Shown in pieces: positions 17,116 to 25,906 of a stretch of 64,000 nucleotides of DNA (its first letter is position 1; every line of letters begins with the position of its first letter). The DNA comes from Rhizobium sp. G21 (GTDB lineage Bacteria; Pseudomonadota; Alphaproteobacteria; Rhizobiales; Rhizobiaceae), in the NCBI RefSeq assembly GCF_014158035.1, contig NZ_JACFXW010000002.1:519001-583000 (forward strand). The letters run 5' to 3'. The notes under the pieces were generated by a model. It saw nothing but the letters and a program-made list of their open reading frames with translations. It was not told the DNA's origin and searched no databases. Made by a program: the position numbers and the translations under genes.

Positions 17116-18705
17116 TCATGTCAGCGATGAGGCCAAGAGGAAGCCGGAGCCGCCGCCGAGGCCGGGCCCGGGATGCGTCGAGGCGCCGATATGATAAAGC
17201 CCGGGAACATGGGTGCGGTGGTTAACCGAGGACTTGAACGGACGCCAGAGGAAAAACTGGTCGACGCCGCAAAAGCCGCCATAGGGATCGCCGCCGACGA
17301 GATTCATGTTCATGCTTTCGAGATCGCTCGGCGCATAGGCGCGGCGCGCCAGCACATTGTCGGACCATCCGTCGATATGGCTTTCGAGAATGCGCTCGAC
17401 GCGATCGGCGAAACGTTCGCGCAGCTCTTCGGTCCAGCGACCGTCGGCCGGGATCGGCAGTTCTGCGGCGGCGTCACCCTTGATGTGGCGCGGCGTTTCC
17501 GGCAGTTGCAGCCAGAGGATCGACTTGCCCTCCGGCGCGCGGCTCGGATCGAGCGCGGCGGGCTGGCCGACGCAGATGGTCGGCACGGCGGGCAGGAGAC
17601 CGCGCTCGCATTCATTGGCGGCGCGCGACACGCCGTCGAGGCCCGGAGTCAGATGCAGCAGCGCCACCTGGCCGAGTTCGCCGCCGGCTTTCCAGCGAGG
17701 CGGCGATTTCAGCGCGTAATGGATCTGCATATTGCCCTTGCCGTAGCGAAAGGTCTTCAGCCCTTCGCCCACGTCCGCCGGCCGTGGCTTCGTCGAGCTT
17801 TTCAGCAGGCGATCGTAAAGTTGCGTCGGCGTCACCGAGGCGATCACGCCGCTCTTGGCCTGAAGCGTTTCACCGCTGGCGAGGCGGACGCCGTTCGCGC
17901 GGCCGCTTGCGTCTTCTGTGACAACATCGACATCGGCATGTGTGCGGATCTCGCCGCCTTGGTCCGTGATCAACCTTTCAAACGCTTTGAGCAGATTGTC
18001 CGCGCCACCCTTGACGATCGGGCAGCCGGCCAGTTCGATGGCGAAGCCGATTACCTTCAGCATTTCGCCGGAATAGGCGCTTTCCGGATTGAGGCCGCAA
18101 TGCAGCACCCAGGGGGCGAAGAGCGCCTGCAGTTCCTCGGAGCGGTAAGTGGCCTCAAGATGCGACCTGCCGCTGACCAGCGCTTCGCCGAACCAGGCCG
18201 CCAAGCCGCGCGGGCCGCGCCGCCAGGCTTCCTTCAGCACGGTTTTGAGCACGCTGCCCGACCAGAGCGAGCCGCCCAAAAGCGAAAATAGGAAAGGCGC
18301 ATCGGCGCCGAGTCTGTCCATCTCGCGCGAAAAGGCTTGTCCGTCGCCAGCGGCGAAGGCGTCGAAGGCTGAGACGTTGCGCTTGCGGTCCATCGACAGG
18401 ATTGCATGGCGGCCATCCGGCATCAGGACGCCGGTGGGCAGAGGGGAATGAGCGAATTCGAGCCCGCGCGCTTCGAGATCCTTGCCGAGCGCGCCATAGG
18501 CGGGCGAAGTCAGGAACAGCACCATGGTCGTCGCCATAACGTCATGGCGGAAACCCGGCTCGGTGATCTCTTCCGTGCGCAGGCAGCCGCCGATGCGGTC
18601 ATTGCGCTCCAATACGAGCACCTTCTTGCCCCTCTTGCCGAGAAGCGCCGCTGCAATCAGCGCATTGATGCCGCTGCCGACGACGATATAGTCATGGATG
18701 CTCAT
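17116..18705 (-). CDS. FAD-dependent oxidoreductase, phytoene-dehydrogenase-like (COG1233 type), copy A
   Basis: 529 residues. The N-terminal FAD-binding motif VVGSGINALIAAALLGKRG (residues 6-24) is followed by VLERNDRIGGCLRTEE. A C-terminal FAD-contact segment reads GLYHIGASTHPGPGLGGGSG. Between them lies a long substrate domain ending ENVLARRAYAPSDLESMN-like text. Despite carotenoid-family resemblance, no carotenoid genes are nearby. It is flanked by a formamidase/isatin-hydrolase-like gene and a MarR gene, and a related copy is encoded divergently at 19855. A role in oxidising an indolic or aromatic intermediate is inference. Confidence 0.85.
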   Translation of the reverse strand: MSIHDYIVVGSGINALIAAALLGKRGKKVLVLERNDRIGGCLRTEEITEPGFRHDVMATTMVLFLTSPAYGALGKDLEARGLEFAHSPLPTGVLMPDGRHAILSMDRKRNVSAFDAFAAGDGQAFSREMDRLGADAPFLFSLLGGSLWSGSVLKTVLKEAWRRGPRGLAAWFGEALVSGRSHLEATYRSEELQALFAPWVLHCGLNPESAYSGEMLKVIGFAIELAGCPIVKGGADNLLKAFERLITDQGGEIRTHADVDVVTEDASGRANGVRLASGETLQAKSGVIASVTPTQLYDRLLKSSTKPRPADVGEGLKTFRYGKGNMQIHYALKSPPRWKAGGELGQVALLHLTPGLDGVSRAANECERGLLPAVPTICVGQPAALDPSRAPEGKSILWLQLPETPRHIKGDAAAELPIPADGRWTEELRERFADRVERILESHIDGWSDNVLARRAYAPSDLESMNMNLVGGDPYGGFCGVDQFFLWRPFKSSVNHRTHVPGLYHIGASTHPGPGLGGGSGFLLASSLT

Positions 18706-18746
18706 GGCGTCCGTCCTGCCTCATGCCTCTGTCTCGCGCATCGGAA

Positions 18747-18774
18747 AAAGCCGGCGGAAATATCCGCCGGCTTT
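18747..18774 (-). terminator. Hairpin between cyclase and FAD oxidoreductase genes
   Basis: Perfect 12-bp stem AAAGCCGGCGGA / TCCGCCGGCTTT with a 4-nt loop and a T run on the minus strand. It lies 7 nt after the cyclase stop and probably acts as a partial terminator within the operon. Confidence 0.7.
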
Positions 18775-18780
18775 CGATGC

Positions 18781-19566
18781 TTACTTGCTGATCAGCGCCA
18801 GCGCGCGGATCGGCGACCCCGTGCCCTTGACGAATTTCAACGGTGCGGCGATCAGGATCGCGCCCTTCGCCGGCAGTTTGTCGAGATGGCAGAGGCTGGC
18901 GAGACCGTAGCGGCCGGCCTTGTGCATGAGGTTATGGGCGGGGAAAGGCGGGTTCATGCCGCCGGCCGAGCCGGCGTCGGTGCCGATGGTTTCCTGACCC
19001 CAGCCCATGATGTTCTTGGACACGAGATATTCGATCGCTTCGGCGGTCGGTCCCGGCGAATGTGGGCCGTTCTCGTCGGCGTTCAGGAAGGTTTCGGTCG
19101 AGCCGTTCCGCTTGTACCAGTCGGTGCGCATCACCACCCAGCTGTTGGCTTCGATCTCGCCATGCTCGGCTTCCCAGGCTTTGATACTGTCGACCGTCAG
19201 CAGGTAATCCGGGTTTTCCGCGGATTCCTTGGAGCGGTCGATGACGTTGACCGGACCGACGAAAGCCTGCGGCGGAATGGTGTCGGTGGTGTTGCCCGGC
19301 AGGTCCTTGCCGGTGATCCAATGCGAGGGGGCGTCGAAATGCGTGCCGGTGTGTTCGCCGAGCTCCAGCCAGTTCCAGGCCCAGAACGGGCCGTTCTCGT
19401 CGTATTGCGAGATCTCGTGCACCTTGACGCTCGGCGTGTTCTTGCCGAACTGCGGCGGCAAATAGAGGACCGGCGTATTGGGACCGAGCGGCGCGGTGAG
19501 GTCCACGACCTCGATGGAACCGGAAAGAAGCGCTTTCGCGACATCGGCGAGAATGGTGGCTGACAT
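18781..19566 (-). CDS. Cyclase-family metal hydrolase (kynurenine formamidase/isatin hydrolase-like)
   Basis: 261 residues. The metal-binding signature is GEHTGTHFDAPSHW (HxGTHxDxPxH; about residues 70-82), the hallmark of the cyclase/KynB/isatin-hydrolase superfamily. WVVMRTDWYKR and GTDAGSAGG follow. Known members hydrolyse N-formylkynurenine or open isatin to isatinate, both routes toward anthranilate. Its position near a 2-aminobenzoyl-CoA monooxygenase-type enzyme and an indolepyruvate oxidoreductase makes such a role attractive. Length fits isatin hydrolases and generic cyclases better than short KynB (about 210). The substrate is not proven. Confidence 0.85.
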   Translation of the reverse strand: MSATILADVAKALLSGSIEVVDLTAPLGPNTPVLYLPPQFGKNTPSVKVHEISQYDENGPFWAWNWLELGEHTGTHFDAPSHWITGKDLPGNTTDTIPPQAFVGPVNVIDRSKESAENPDYLLTVDSIKAWEAEHGEIEANSWVVMRTDWYKRNGSTETFLNADENGPHSPGPTAEAIEYLVSKNIMGWGQETIGTDAGSAGGMNPPFPAHNLMHKAGRYGLASLCHLDKLPAKGAILIAAPLKFVKGTGSPIRALALISK

Positions 19567-19854
19567 GATCTGTTCCCTCTTTGCCAGGGTCTCGCTGCGG
19601 CCGGTTGCAAGCGCCGCAGCTGCCCGATGACGCCGACGCTAAGTCAGTAAATATGAAAATGCAAGTATCGTTCGGGCGGCTGGATGAGCGGGCCGGCGTG
19701 CGAACACTTCACTTCATCTCGTTGAAGCTACTCATCAAAACGCCATTCACGCGCTCGCGCTAAAAACCTTTAGGCTTCAAATATTTTTTGCTTGCCGCTC
19801 GGCCTTCAAGATGTATGCATATGAAGCTATCGAAAAAAATCGGGGAACGGGACA

Positions 19855-21426
19855 ATGAATTACGACGCCGTGGTCATCGGCGCTGGCCATAACGGGCTGG
19901 CGGCCGCCGTGGAACTCGCCTCGCGCGGCTGGAAGGTCGCGGTTGTCGAGGCGAAGGAGGAGGCGGGCGGCGCGGTGAAGACGCGCGAAGTGACCTTGCC
20001 CGGCTTCCGGCACGACCTCTGCGCGATGAACCTGTCGATGTTCGCCGGCTCTGCCTTCTTCAATAAAAACAAGGACGCGCTCTTCGCCCACGGTCTCGGC
20101 TTTGCGCGGGCGAGCGACTGCTTCGCCAGCGTGTTTCGCGATGGGACCTGGCTCGGCGTCAGTTCCGATCTCGAAACGACGGCGGGCCGGATCGCCGCCC
20201 TCTCGGCCCGCGACGCCGCCGCCTGGCGAATGATGTTTTCCGAGTTCGGCGCCGACGCACCGCATATTTTCGGTCTGTTGGGGTCGCCGATGCCGTCGTT
20301 CGCCGCCGCCAAGGTGGCGTGGAAGGCTTGGCGCACGCGGGGGACGGCTTGGCTCTATGAGACGGTGAAGCTGCTGCTGTCGTCGCCGCGCGATTTCCTC
20401 GACGCCCGTTTCGAAAATCCCAAGGTCAAGGCGATGATGGCCGCCTGGGGCCTGCATCTCGATTTCTCGCCCGATGTCGCGGGCGGCGCGCTGTTTCCCT
20501 ATCTCGAAAGCATGGCCAACCAGGCCTTCGGCATGGTCATCGGCCATGGCGGCGCCGATACGATCATCAAGGCGATGACGGGTCTTCTGAAGGCGAAAGG
20601 CGGCGAGATCATCCTCGGCGCGCCTGTGGCTTCGGTGGAGACGGCGGCGGGCGCGGCGACCGGCGTGCGGCTTGCGGACGGACGCGTTCTGACCGCGACA
20701 AAGGCAGTGATCGCCAACGCCCATCCGCAATTGGTGTTCGGCAAGCTCCTGAAACCTGAACCATCACGCGCCGACTTCGATAGCAAAATCGCCAAGTTCC
20801 GCGCCGGTCCGGGCACGATGATGATCCATCTGGCGCTCGACGGTCAGCCGGACTGGGCTGCGGGAGAGGCGCTGAAGCGCTTCGCCTATGTGCATCTCGC
20901 GCCCGATCTCGAAATGATGTCGCGGGTCTATGCGGAAGCAGTCGATGGTCTCTTGCCGGCCGAACCCGCGCTGGTGATCGGCCAGCCGACGGCGATCGAT
21001 CCCAGCCGCGCGCCTGAGGGCAAGCATGTGCTCTGGGTGCAGGTGCGCGTGTTGTCGGCGGAAGTCCGTGGCGATGCTGCGGGGGAAATCCACGAGAAAG
21101 ACTGGGACGCGATCAAGGATGTTTATGCAGACCGCGTGATTGCGCTTCTGGAGCGCTACGCGCCCGGGCTCAAGACCAAAATCCTTGGGCGCTCGGTCTT
21201 CTCGCCGGCCGATCTCGAACGGGAAAACCCCAATCTCATCGGCGGCGACAATCTTTCGGGCTCGCATCACCTCGACCAGAACTTCCTCTTCCGCCCGGTC
21301 GCCGGCTATTCCCGCTACAAGACGCCGGTCAAGAACCTCTATCTCTGCGGCGCTTCGACCTGGCCCGGAGCGGGCACGGGAGCAGGCTCCGGCTTCATGC
21401 TGGCGTCAATGCTGGCGGGCAAGTGA
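19855..21426 (+). CDS. FAD-dependent oxidoreductase, phytoene-dehydrogenase-like (COG1233 type), copy B
   Basis: 523 residues. FAD motif VVIGAGHNGLAAAVELASRG (residues 5-24), then VVEAKEEAGGAVKTRE. The C-terminus is NLYLCGASTWPGAGTGAGSG. Shared landmarks with copy A (IDPSRAPEGKxxLW, VIGQPTAID, PADLE) indicate paralogy. It is divergently transcribed from the cyclase operon that contains copy A and is followed by a MarR gene, so each copy has its own MarR. An ATG with GGGGAACGG upstream supports the start. A TATGCATATGA element related to those before iorA lies 31 bp upstream. Confidence 0.85.
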   Translation: MNYDAVVIGAGHNGLAAAVELASRGWKVAVVEAKEEAGGAVKTREVTLPGFRHDLCAMNLSMFAGSAFFNKNKDALFAHGLGFARASDCFASVFRDGTWLGVSSDLETTAGRIAALSARDAAAWRMMFSEFGADAPHIFGLLGSPMPSFAAAKVAWKAWRTRGTAWLYETVKLLLSSPRDFLDARFENPKVKAMMAAWGLHLDFSPDVAGGALFPYLESMANQAFGMVIGHGGADTIIKAMTGLLKAKGGEIILGAPVASVETAAGAATGVRLADGRVLTATKAVIANAHPQLVFGKLLKPEPSRADFDSKIAKFRAGPGTMMIHLALDGQPDWAAGEALKRFAYVHLAPDLEMMSRVYAEAVDGLLPAEPALVIGQPTAIDPSRAPEGKHVLWVQVRVLSAEVRGDAAGEIHEKDWDAIKDVYADRVIALLERYAPGLKTKILGRSVFSPADLERENPNLIGGDNLSGSHHLDQNFLFRPVAGYSRYKTPVKNLYLCGASTWPGAGTGAGSGFMLASMLAGK

Positions 21427-21510
21427 GTTTCCACCGCAGAACATTGAAAACCGCGCGATTTCCGGGCATGAAGCGGGATAGACTGAGGCGAGCGGCATAG
21501 GGACAGGCGC

Positions 21511-21999
21511 GTGACGGCGGAACAGGACAGCGGGATAGAGGCGACCGAGAGCGCGAAGCAGGAATTGCGGGTCTGGCTCAGGATGCTGTCGACCACCAAA
21601 CTGGTGACGCAGGAGATCCGCCGCCGCCTGCGCGCCGAATTCGGGGCGACCCTGCCACAGTTCGATCTGCTGGCGCAGCTCTATCGCGAGCCGGAAGGTC
21701 TGCGCCTCGGGGAAATCTCCAAGCGCACCATGGTCACAAACGGGAATATCACCGGTCTCGTCGAGCGGCTGGAAGCCGATGGGCTTCTCGTTCGGGAAAC
21801 GCCCGGGGATGATCGCCGCGTGACGGTCGCGCGGTTGACCGAACAGGGTCGGAAGACTTTCGCCGAGATGGCGCGGGTGCATGAAACCTGGCTCGGCGAA
21901 ATGATGGCGGATGTCGACAAAGAAATCTTCCCGGCGCTCAATCACAGTATCGATCAGTTGCAGGCATCGGTTCGGAATCATCTGTCCGGCTCGGACTGA
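21511..21999 (+). CDS. MarR-family transcriptional regulator 2
   Basis: 162 residues from a GTG start. Winged-helix region RLGEISKRTMVTNGNITGLVERLEADGLL (about residues 70-98), then wing PGDDRRVTVARLTEQGRK. It lies 84 nt after FAD oxidoreductase copy B on the same strand and converges on a tetR gene. It resembles MarR proteins that sense aromatic CoA esters in general size and layout, but ligand and targets are unknown. Confidence 0.87.
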   Translation: MTAEQDSGIEATESAKQELRVWLRMLSTTKLVTQEIRRRLRAEFGATLPQFDLLAQLYREPEGLRLGEISKRTMVTNGNITGLVERLEADGLLVRETPGDDRRVTVARLTEQGRKTFAEMARVHETWLGEMMADVDKEIFPALNHSIDQLQASVRNHLSGSD

Positions 22000-22025
22000 G
22001 CGGCTGAAACATAGGAGGGTGGCGG

Positions 22026-22676
22026 TCAGTTTTCCTTCGTCGCCAGACGCTCCTCCCTGAGCCTGTGCCTTGAAAAGAATCGGTCGAGTTCGGATTGTTT
22101 GGGCGTCGCGCCTCCGAAGATCGTCACATATTCCGGAATGCGCAGGAACCGCGTTTCCAGATTTTCGCGCGTCTGCATGGAGATATAGCCGATCTGCACG
22201 AGATATAGGGTGCGCGCATGCACGTCGGCGGACACGGCGTCGAAACCGTGTCGCCGATACATCCGGCAGATCGCGTCGAGCCGCGTTTGATCGGCAGCCT
22301 GCACCTCCTTCAGGATGTCGTCCGACTGCAGCGACCAGCCGCGCATGGCGAATTCGAACCTGGAATCGAACAGCGCCGTATCCAGCCAGCAATCGAATAC
22401 GTTCAGCACCGCCTCGGCGATGGTTTCCGCATAGGCGTCGGTCTGCCGCACCAGATTGCCGGTGTTCTTGTCGCGCCAACGCGCCACGAGCGCATCGAGA
22501 AGCTCCTCGCGATCTTTGAAGAACCAGTAGAAGCTCGTGCGGGAGAGACTGAGTCGCTTGGCGAGCGGCAGGATCTTCACCGCATCGACGCCGCCTTCGA
22601 GCAGCGCCTCATAGGCGGCCTCGAGCCATCCGTCGATCGATCCGCGCCAGCCGCTGTCCGTCGAAGTCTCAGTCAT
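22026..22676 (-). CDS. TetR-family transcriptional regulator
   Basis: 216 residues from MTETSTDSGW. The N-terminal helix-turn-helix is ILPLAKRLSLSRTSFYWFFKDREELLDAL (about residues 32-60). An ORF extension to 22787 would read through the operator region and is not used. It is divergent from the OYE-family gene at 22829; the intervening 150 bp contains an elaborate palindrome that is probably its operator. Confidence 0.85.
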   Translation of the reverse strand: MTETSTDSGWRGSIDGWLEAAYEALLEGGVDAVKILPLAKRLSLSRTSFYWFFKDREELLDALVARWRDKNTGNLVRQTDAYAETIAEAVLNVFDCWLDTALFDSRFEFAMRGWSLQSDDILKEVQAADQTRLDAICRMYRRHGFDAVSADVHARTLYLVQIGYISMQTRENLETRFLRIPEYVTIFGGATPKQSELDRFFSRHRLREERLATKEN

Positions 22677-22746
22677 GAATGATTCCCGATCATCCCACCT
22701 GCTTACGACGCTTGGCGGAAATTTTCGATACGCTGGATAAAACTCT

Positions 22747-22789
22747 AAATGTACACCTATGTCAATATTGTTGACGTCAGTGTACATTT
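22747..22789. promoter_or_regulatory. Concentric double palindrome, probable TetR operator
   Basis: Outer arms AAATGTACAC (22747-22756) and GTGTACATTT (22780-22789) and inner arms GTCAA (22761-22765) and TTGAC (22771-22775) share exactly one centre at 22768. The site lies between the divergent tetR gene and the OYE-family gene. Confidence 0.7.
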
Positions 22790-22828
22790 CTGCTTAGATT
22801 GCAGCGATCGCCAAAATGGAGCCGCGCC

Positions 22829-24864
22829 ATGTCCAACGACCCCCTGCTGCAACCCTTCCAGCTCAAGCACCTCACCTTGCGAAACCGCATCATCGTGACG
22901 TCCCACGAGCCTGCTTATCCGGAAGACGGGATGCCGAAGGAGCGATATCGCGCCTACACCGTCGAGCGCGCCCTCGGCGGCGTGGCGCTGACGATGACGG
23001 CGGGGTCGGCGGCGGTGTCGAAGGACAGCCCCCGGTCTTCAACAATCTCCTCGCCTACAAGGATGAGATCGTGCCCTGGGTGCGTGAAATGACGGACGCG
23101 GTGCATGAGGCCGGCGCCGCGATCATGATCCAGCTCACCCATCTCGGTCGACGCACGCGCTGGGACAAGGGCGAATGGTTGCCGGTGGTGGCGCCCTCGC
23201 ATCTGCGCGAACCGTCTCATCGCGCCTATCCGAAAAAAATCGAAGAGTGGGATATCGAGCGCATCATCAAGGACTTCGCCGACGCCGCCGAGCGCATGCA
23301 GGCGGGCGGCATGGACGGCGTCGAGCTCGAAGCCTATGGCCACCTGATCGACCAGTTCGCCTCGCCGCTCACCAACGAGCTCGATAGCCCCTACGGCGGC
23401 TCGTTGGAAAACCGCATGAAGTTCTGTCTCGATGTATTTGCCGCCATTCGAAAACGCGTCGGCGACAAATTCATTCTCGGGGTCCGCTATACGGCCGACG
23501 AGCAGTTGAAGGGCGGGACCGGCAAGGCCGAGGGCCTGGAGATCTCCCGCCGCCTGCGCGACAGCGGGCTGATCGATTATCTCAATGTGGTGCGCGGCCA
23601 TATCGACACCGATCCGGGCCTGACCGATCTCATTCCCATTCAGGGCATGGCCAATTCGCCGCATCTCGATTTCGCCGGCGAAATCCGCGCGGCCACGAAT
23701 TTCCCTACCTTCCACGCCGCCAAGATCCCGGATGTCGCCACTGCCCGCCATGCGATCGCCGCCGGCAAGGTGGACATGGTCGGGATGACGCGGGCGCACA
23801 TGACCGATCCGCACATCGTCCGCAAGATCATCGAAAAGCGGGAAGAGGACATCCGCCCCTGCGTCGGCGCCAATTACTGTCTCGACCGGATCTATCAGGG
23901 CGGCGCGGCCTATTGCATCCACAATGCCGCGACCGGCCGCGAACTGACCATGCCGCACGCCATCCCCAAAGCGGAGGATAAGCGAAAGATCGTGATCATC
24001 GGCGCCGGCCCTGCCGGTCTCGAAGCCGCCCGTGTCGCCGGCGAACGGGGTCACGAAGTCGTCGTCTTCGAAGCCGCAAGCGAAGCGGGCGGGCAGATTC
24101 GGCTGACGGCGCAGAGCCCGCGCCGCCGCGAGATGATGAGCATCATCGCCTGGCGACTGGCGCAATGCGAGAAACTCGGCGTCACCATCCGCTACAACAC
24201 CTGGGCGGAAGTCGACATCGTGCAGGCGGAGAACCCGGACGTGGTGATCATCGCCACCGGCGGCCTTCCGCATACCGAGGTGCTCTCCGAAGGTAACGAT
24301 CTCGTCGTGTCCTCCTGGGATATCATTTCAGGCGACGTGAAGCCGGGGACGAATGTGCTTGTTTTCGACGACGCTGGAGATCACGCCGCGCTCCAGGCGG
24401 CGGAGATCCTCGCCAATTCCGGCGCCAAGGTCGAGATCATGACGCCGGACCGGTCTTTCTCGCCCGAGGTCATGGCCATGAACCTCGTGCCGTATATGCG
24501 CTCGCTGCAGAACAAGGACGTCACCTTCACCGTGACCTATCGTCTCGAATCCGTCGAGCGTCATGGCAACGGCCTCGCCGCCCATGTCGGCAGCGATTAC
24601 GGCGGCGTATCCAAGACCCGGCATGTGGATCAAGTGGTGGTCAACAACGGCACGATCCCGCTCGACGATCTCTATTTCGAGCTGAAGCCGCTGTCGGTGA
24701 ATGCAGGCGAAGTCGCCTATGACGATCTGATCGACGGTCTGCCGCAGACGGTGTCGCGCAACCCGGAGGGCCGCTTCCAGCTGTTCCGGATCGGTGACGC
24801 GGTGTCGGCCCGCAACACACACGCGGCGATTTATGACGCTCTGCGGCTGGTGAAAAACATCTGA
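22829..24864 (+). CDS. OYE-FAD/NAD(P) fusion oxidoreductase (N-methylproline demethylase / dienoyl-CoA reductase-like), frameshifted
   Basis: About 678 residues once a one-base loss in the C run at 23029-23033 is restored; without it the first 67 codons and the rest are in different frames. The N-terminal TIM-barrel OYE domain contains MIQLTHLGRRTRWD and EAYGHLIDQFASPLTN. The linker has CVGANYC...YCIHN. The C-terminal half begins VIIGAGPAGLEAARVAGERG and binds FAD/NAD(P). In relatives a CxxCxxC plus distal Cys holds a 4Fe-4S cluster; here the second Cys position is Ala. It could demethylate a methylated amine or reduce an enoyl compound. It is controlled by the divergent TetR. Confidence 0.8.
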
Positions 24865-24925
24865 TGGGCGCGGGCGTGTCGCAAGCGGACCGGACGCAGA
24901 CTGCGGATCGGTGTCTGATCTCCGC

Positions 24926-25840
24926 ATGACGAACGCCCGCATTCCTCCCGCTGCAACCGCGGCGTCCCGCAAGAGCCCGATTGCCGCCTACGGCTTGATC
25001 GGGCTCGAAATCGCCATGCTGCTCTCTTGGAGCGCGGGCTTTATCGGCACCCGCTTCGCCAGCGATCACGCGCCGATCTCGCTCATCCTGTTGTGGCGCA
25101 GCCTGGCGTCCGGCCTGCTTCTTCTGCCCGTCGCCCTGGTGTTCGGTCCCAAAATCCGTCTGCGCGACGCGCTGGAGCAGGCGGCTATCGGCGCGTTCGC
25201 CATGGCCGGATATCTCGCCGGCTTCGGCTTCGCGATCGGCTTCGGCGTGCCCACGGCGCTCGTCGCCTTGATCACCGACATGCTGCCGCTCGCGGTGGCC
25301 GTCCTGTCCTGGCCGCTTCTCGGACATGCCTTGAACGGGAGACAGTGGCTCGGCACAAGTCTCGGCATGACAGGCGTCGTGCTGGCGTCGATGGAATCCC
25401 TGTCGCTCGGATCGGTCGAGATCTGGGCCTATCTCCTGCCTGTGGCGGGGACACTGGCCCTGGCCTGCTCCACCCTCTTGCAGCGGCGGTTCCAGTCACG
25501 CGACATGCCGGTCTATCAGAGCCTCTGCATTCAATGCCTCGCCGCAGCGGCCGTCTTCTCCGTCTTCGCCTATCATGAACACGGCGTGGCGCCGGTGCTC
25601 GAGCCGGAATTCATCGGCGGCGTGCTCTGGCTCGTCGTGGTGGCGACCTTCGGCGCCTGGACGCTCTACTATGTGGCGCTCAAGAAATCGTCGCCGGCGC
25701 GGGTGACCGCCGTGCTCTACGCCAGTCCGCCGGTGACGATGATATGGGCCTGGGCGATGTTCGGCGAACCGATGTCCTGGATGATGGTCGTCGGTCTCAT
25801 CGTCTCGCTGATCGGCATCGTCACCGTCGCCCGTGGTTGA
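24926..25840 (+). CDS. EamA/DMT-family transporter
   Basis: About 304 residues of drug/metabolite-transporter type with roughly ten transmembrane helices in two EamA halves (e.g. GLEIAMLLSWSAGFIGTRF, then LLPVAGTLALACSTLLQRRF). The WRSLASG and LYASPPVTMIWAWAMFGE blocks are typical of exporter paralogues. The start could equally be GTG at 24911, five codons earlier; neither has a strong Shine-Dalgarno. It is 61 nt downstream of the OYE-family gene and may be co-transcribed. The substrate is unknown. A bidirectional terminator follows. Confidence 0.83.
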   Translation: MTNARIPPAATAASRKSPIAAYGLIGLEIAMLLSWSAGFIGTRFASDHAPISLILLWRSLASGLLLLPVALVFGPKIRLRDALEQAAIGAFAMAGYLAGFGFAIGFGVPTALVALITDMLPLAVAVLSWPLLGHALNGRQWLGTSLGMTGVVLASMESLSLGSVEIWAYLLPVAGTLALACSTLLQRRFQSRDMPVYQSLCIQCLAAAAVFSVFAYHEHGVAPVLEPEFIGGVLWLVVVATFGAWTLYYVALKKSSPARVTAVLYASPPVTMIWAWAMFGEPMSWMMVVGLIVSLIGIVTVARG

Positions 25841-25868
25841 TGCTTCAGGGGTGGGGTTCCAAAACGAG

Positions 25869-25892
25869 CGCGGCCCCGTTAGCGGGGCCGCG
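25869..25892. terminator. Bidirectional terminator between eamA and RND genes
   Basis: Perfect 10-bp stem CGCGGCCCCG / CGGGGCCGCG with TTAG loop, flanked by AAAACGAG and TTGTCGTTT. It lies between converging genes. Confidence 0.75.
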
Positions 25893-25906
25893 TTGTCGTT
25901 TGGATA

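Noticed and set aside
17116-21426. Carotenoid biosynthesis function for the phytoene-dehydrogenase-like proteins
   Set aside because: No crtB, crtE or other carotenoid genes are present, and the family includes many unrelated oxidoreductases.
22026-22787. Longer TetR start at 22787
   Set aside because: It would run through the concentric palindrome that is the probable operator. The extra residues (MYTDVNNIDIG) do not resemble a TetR N-terminus.
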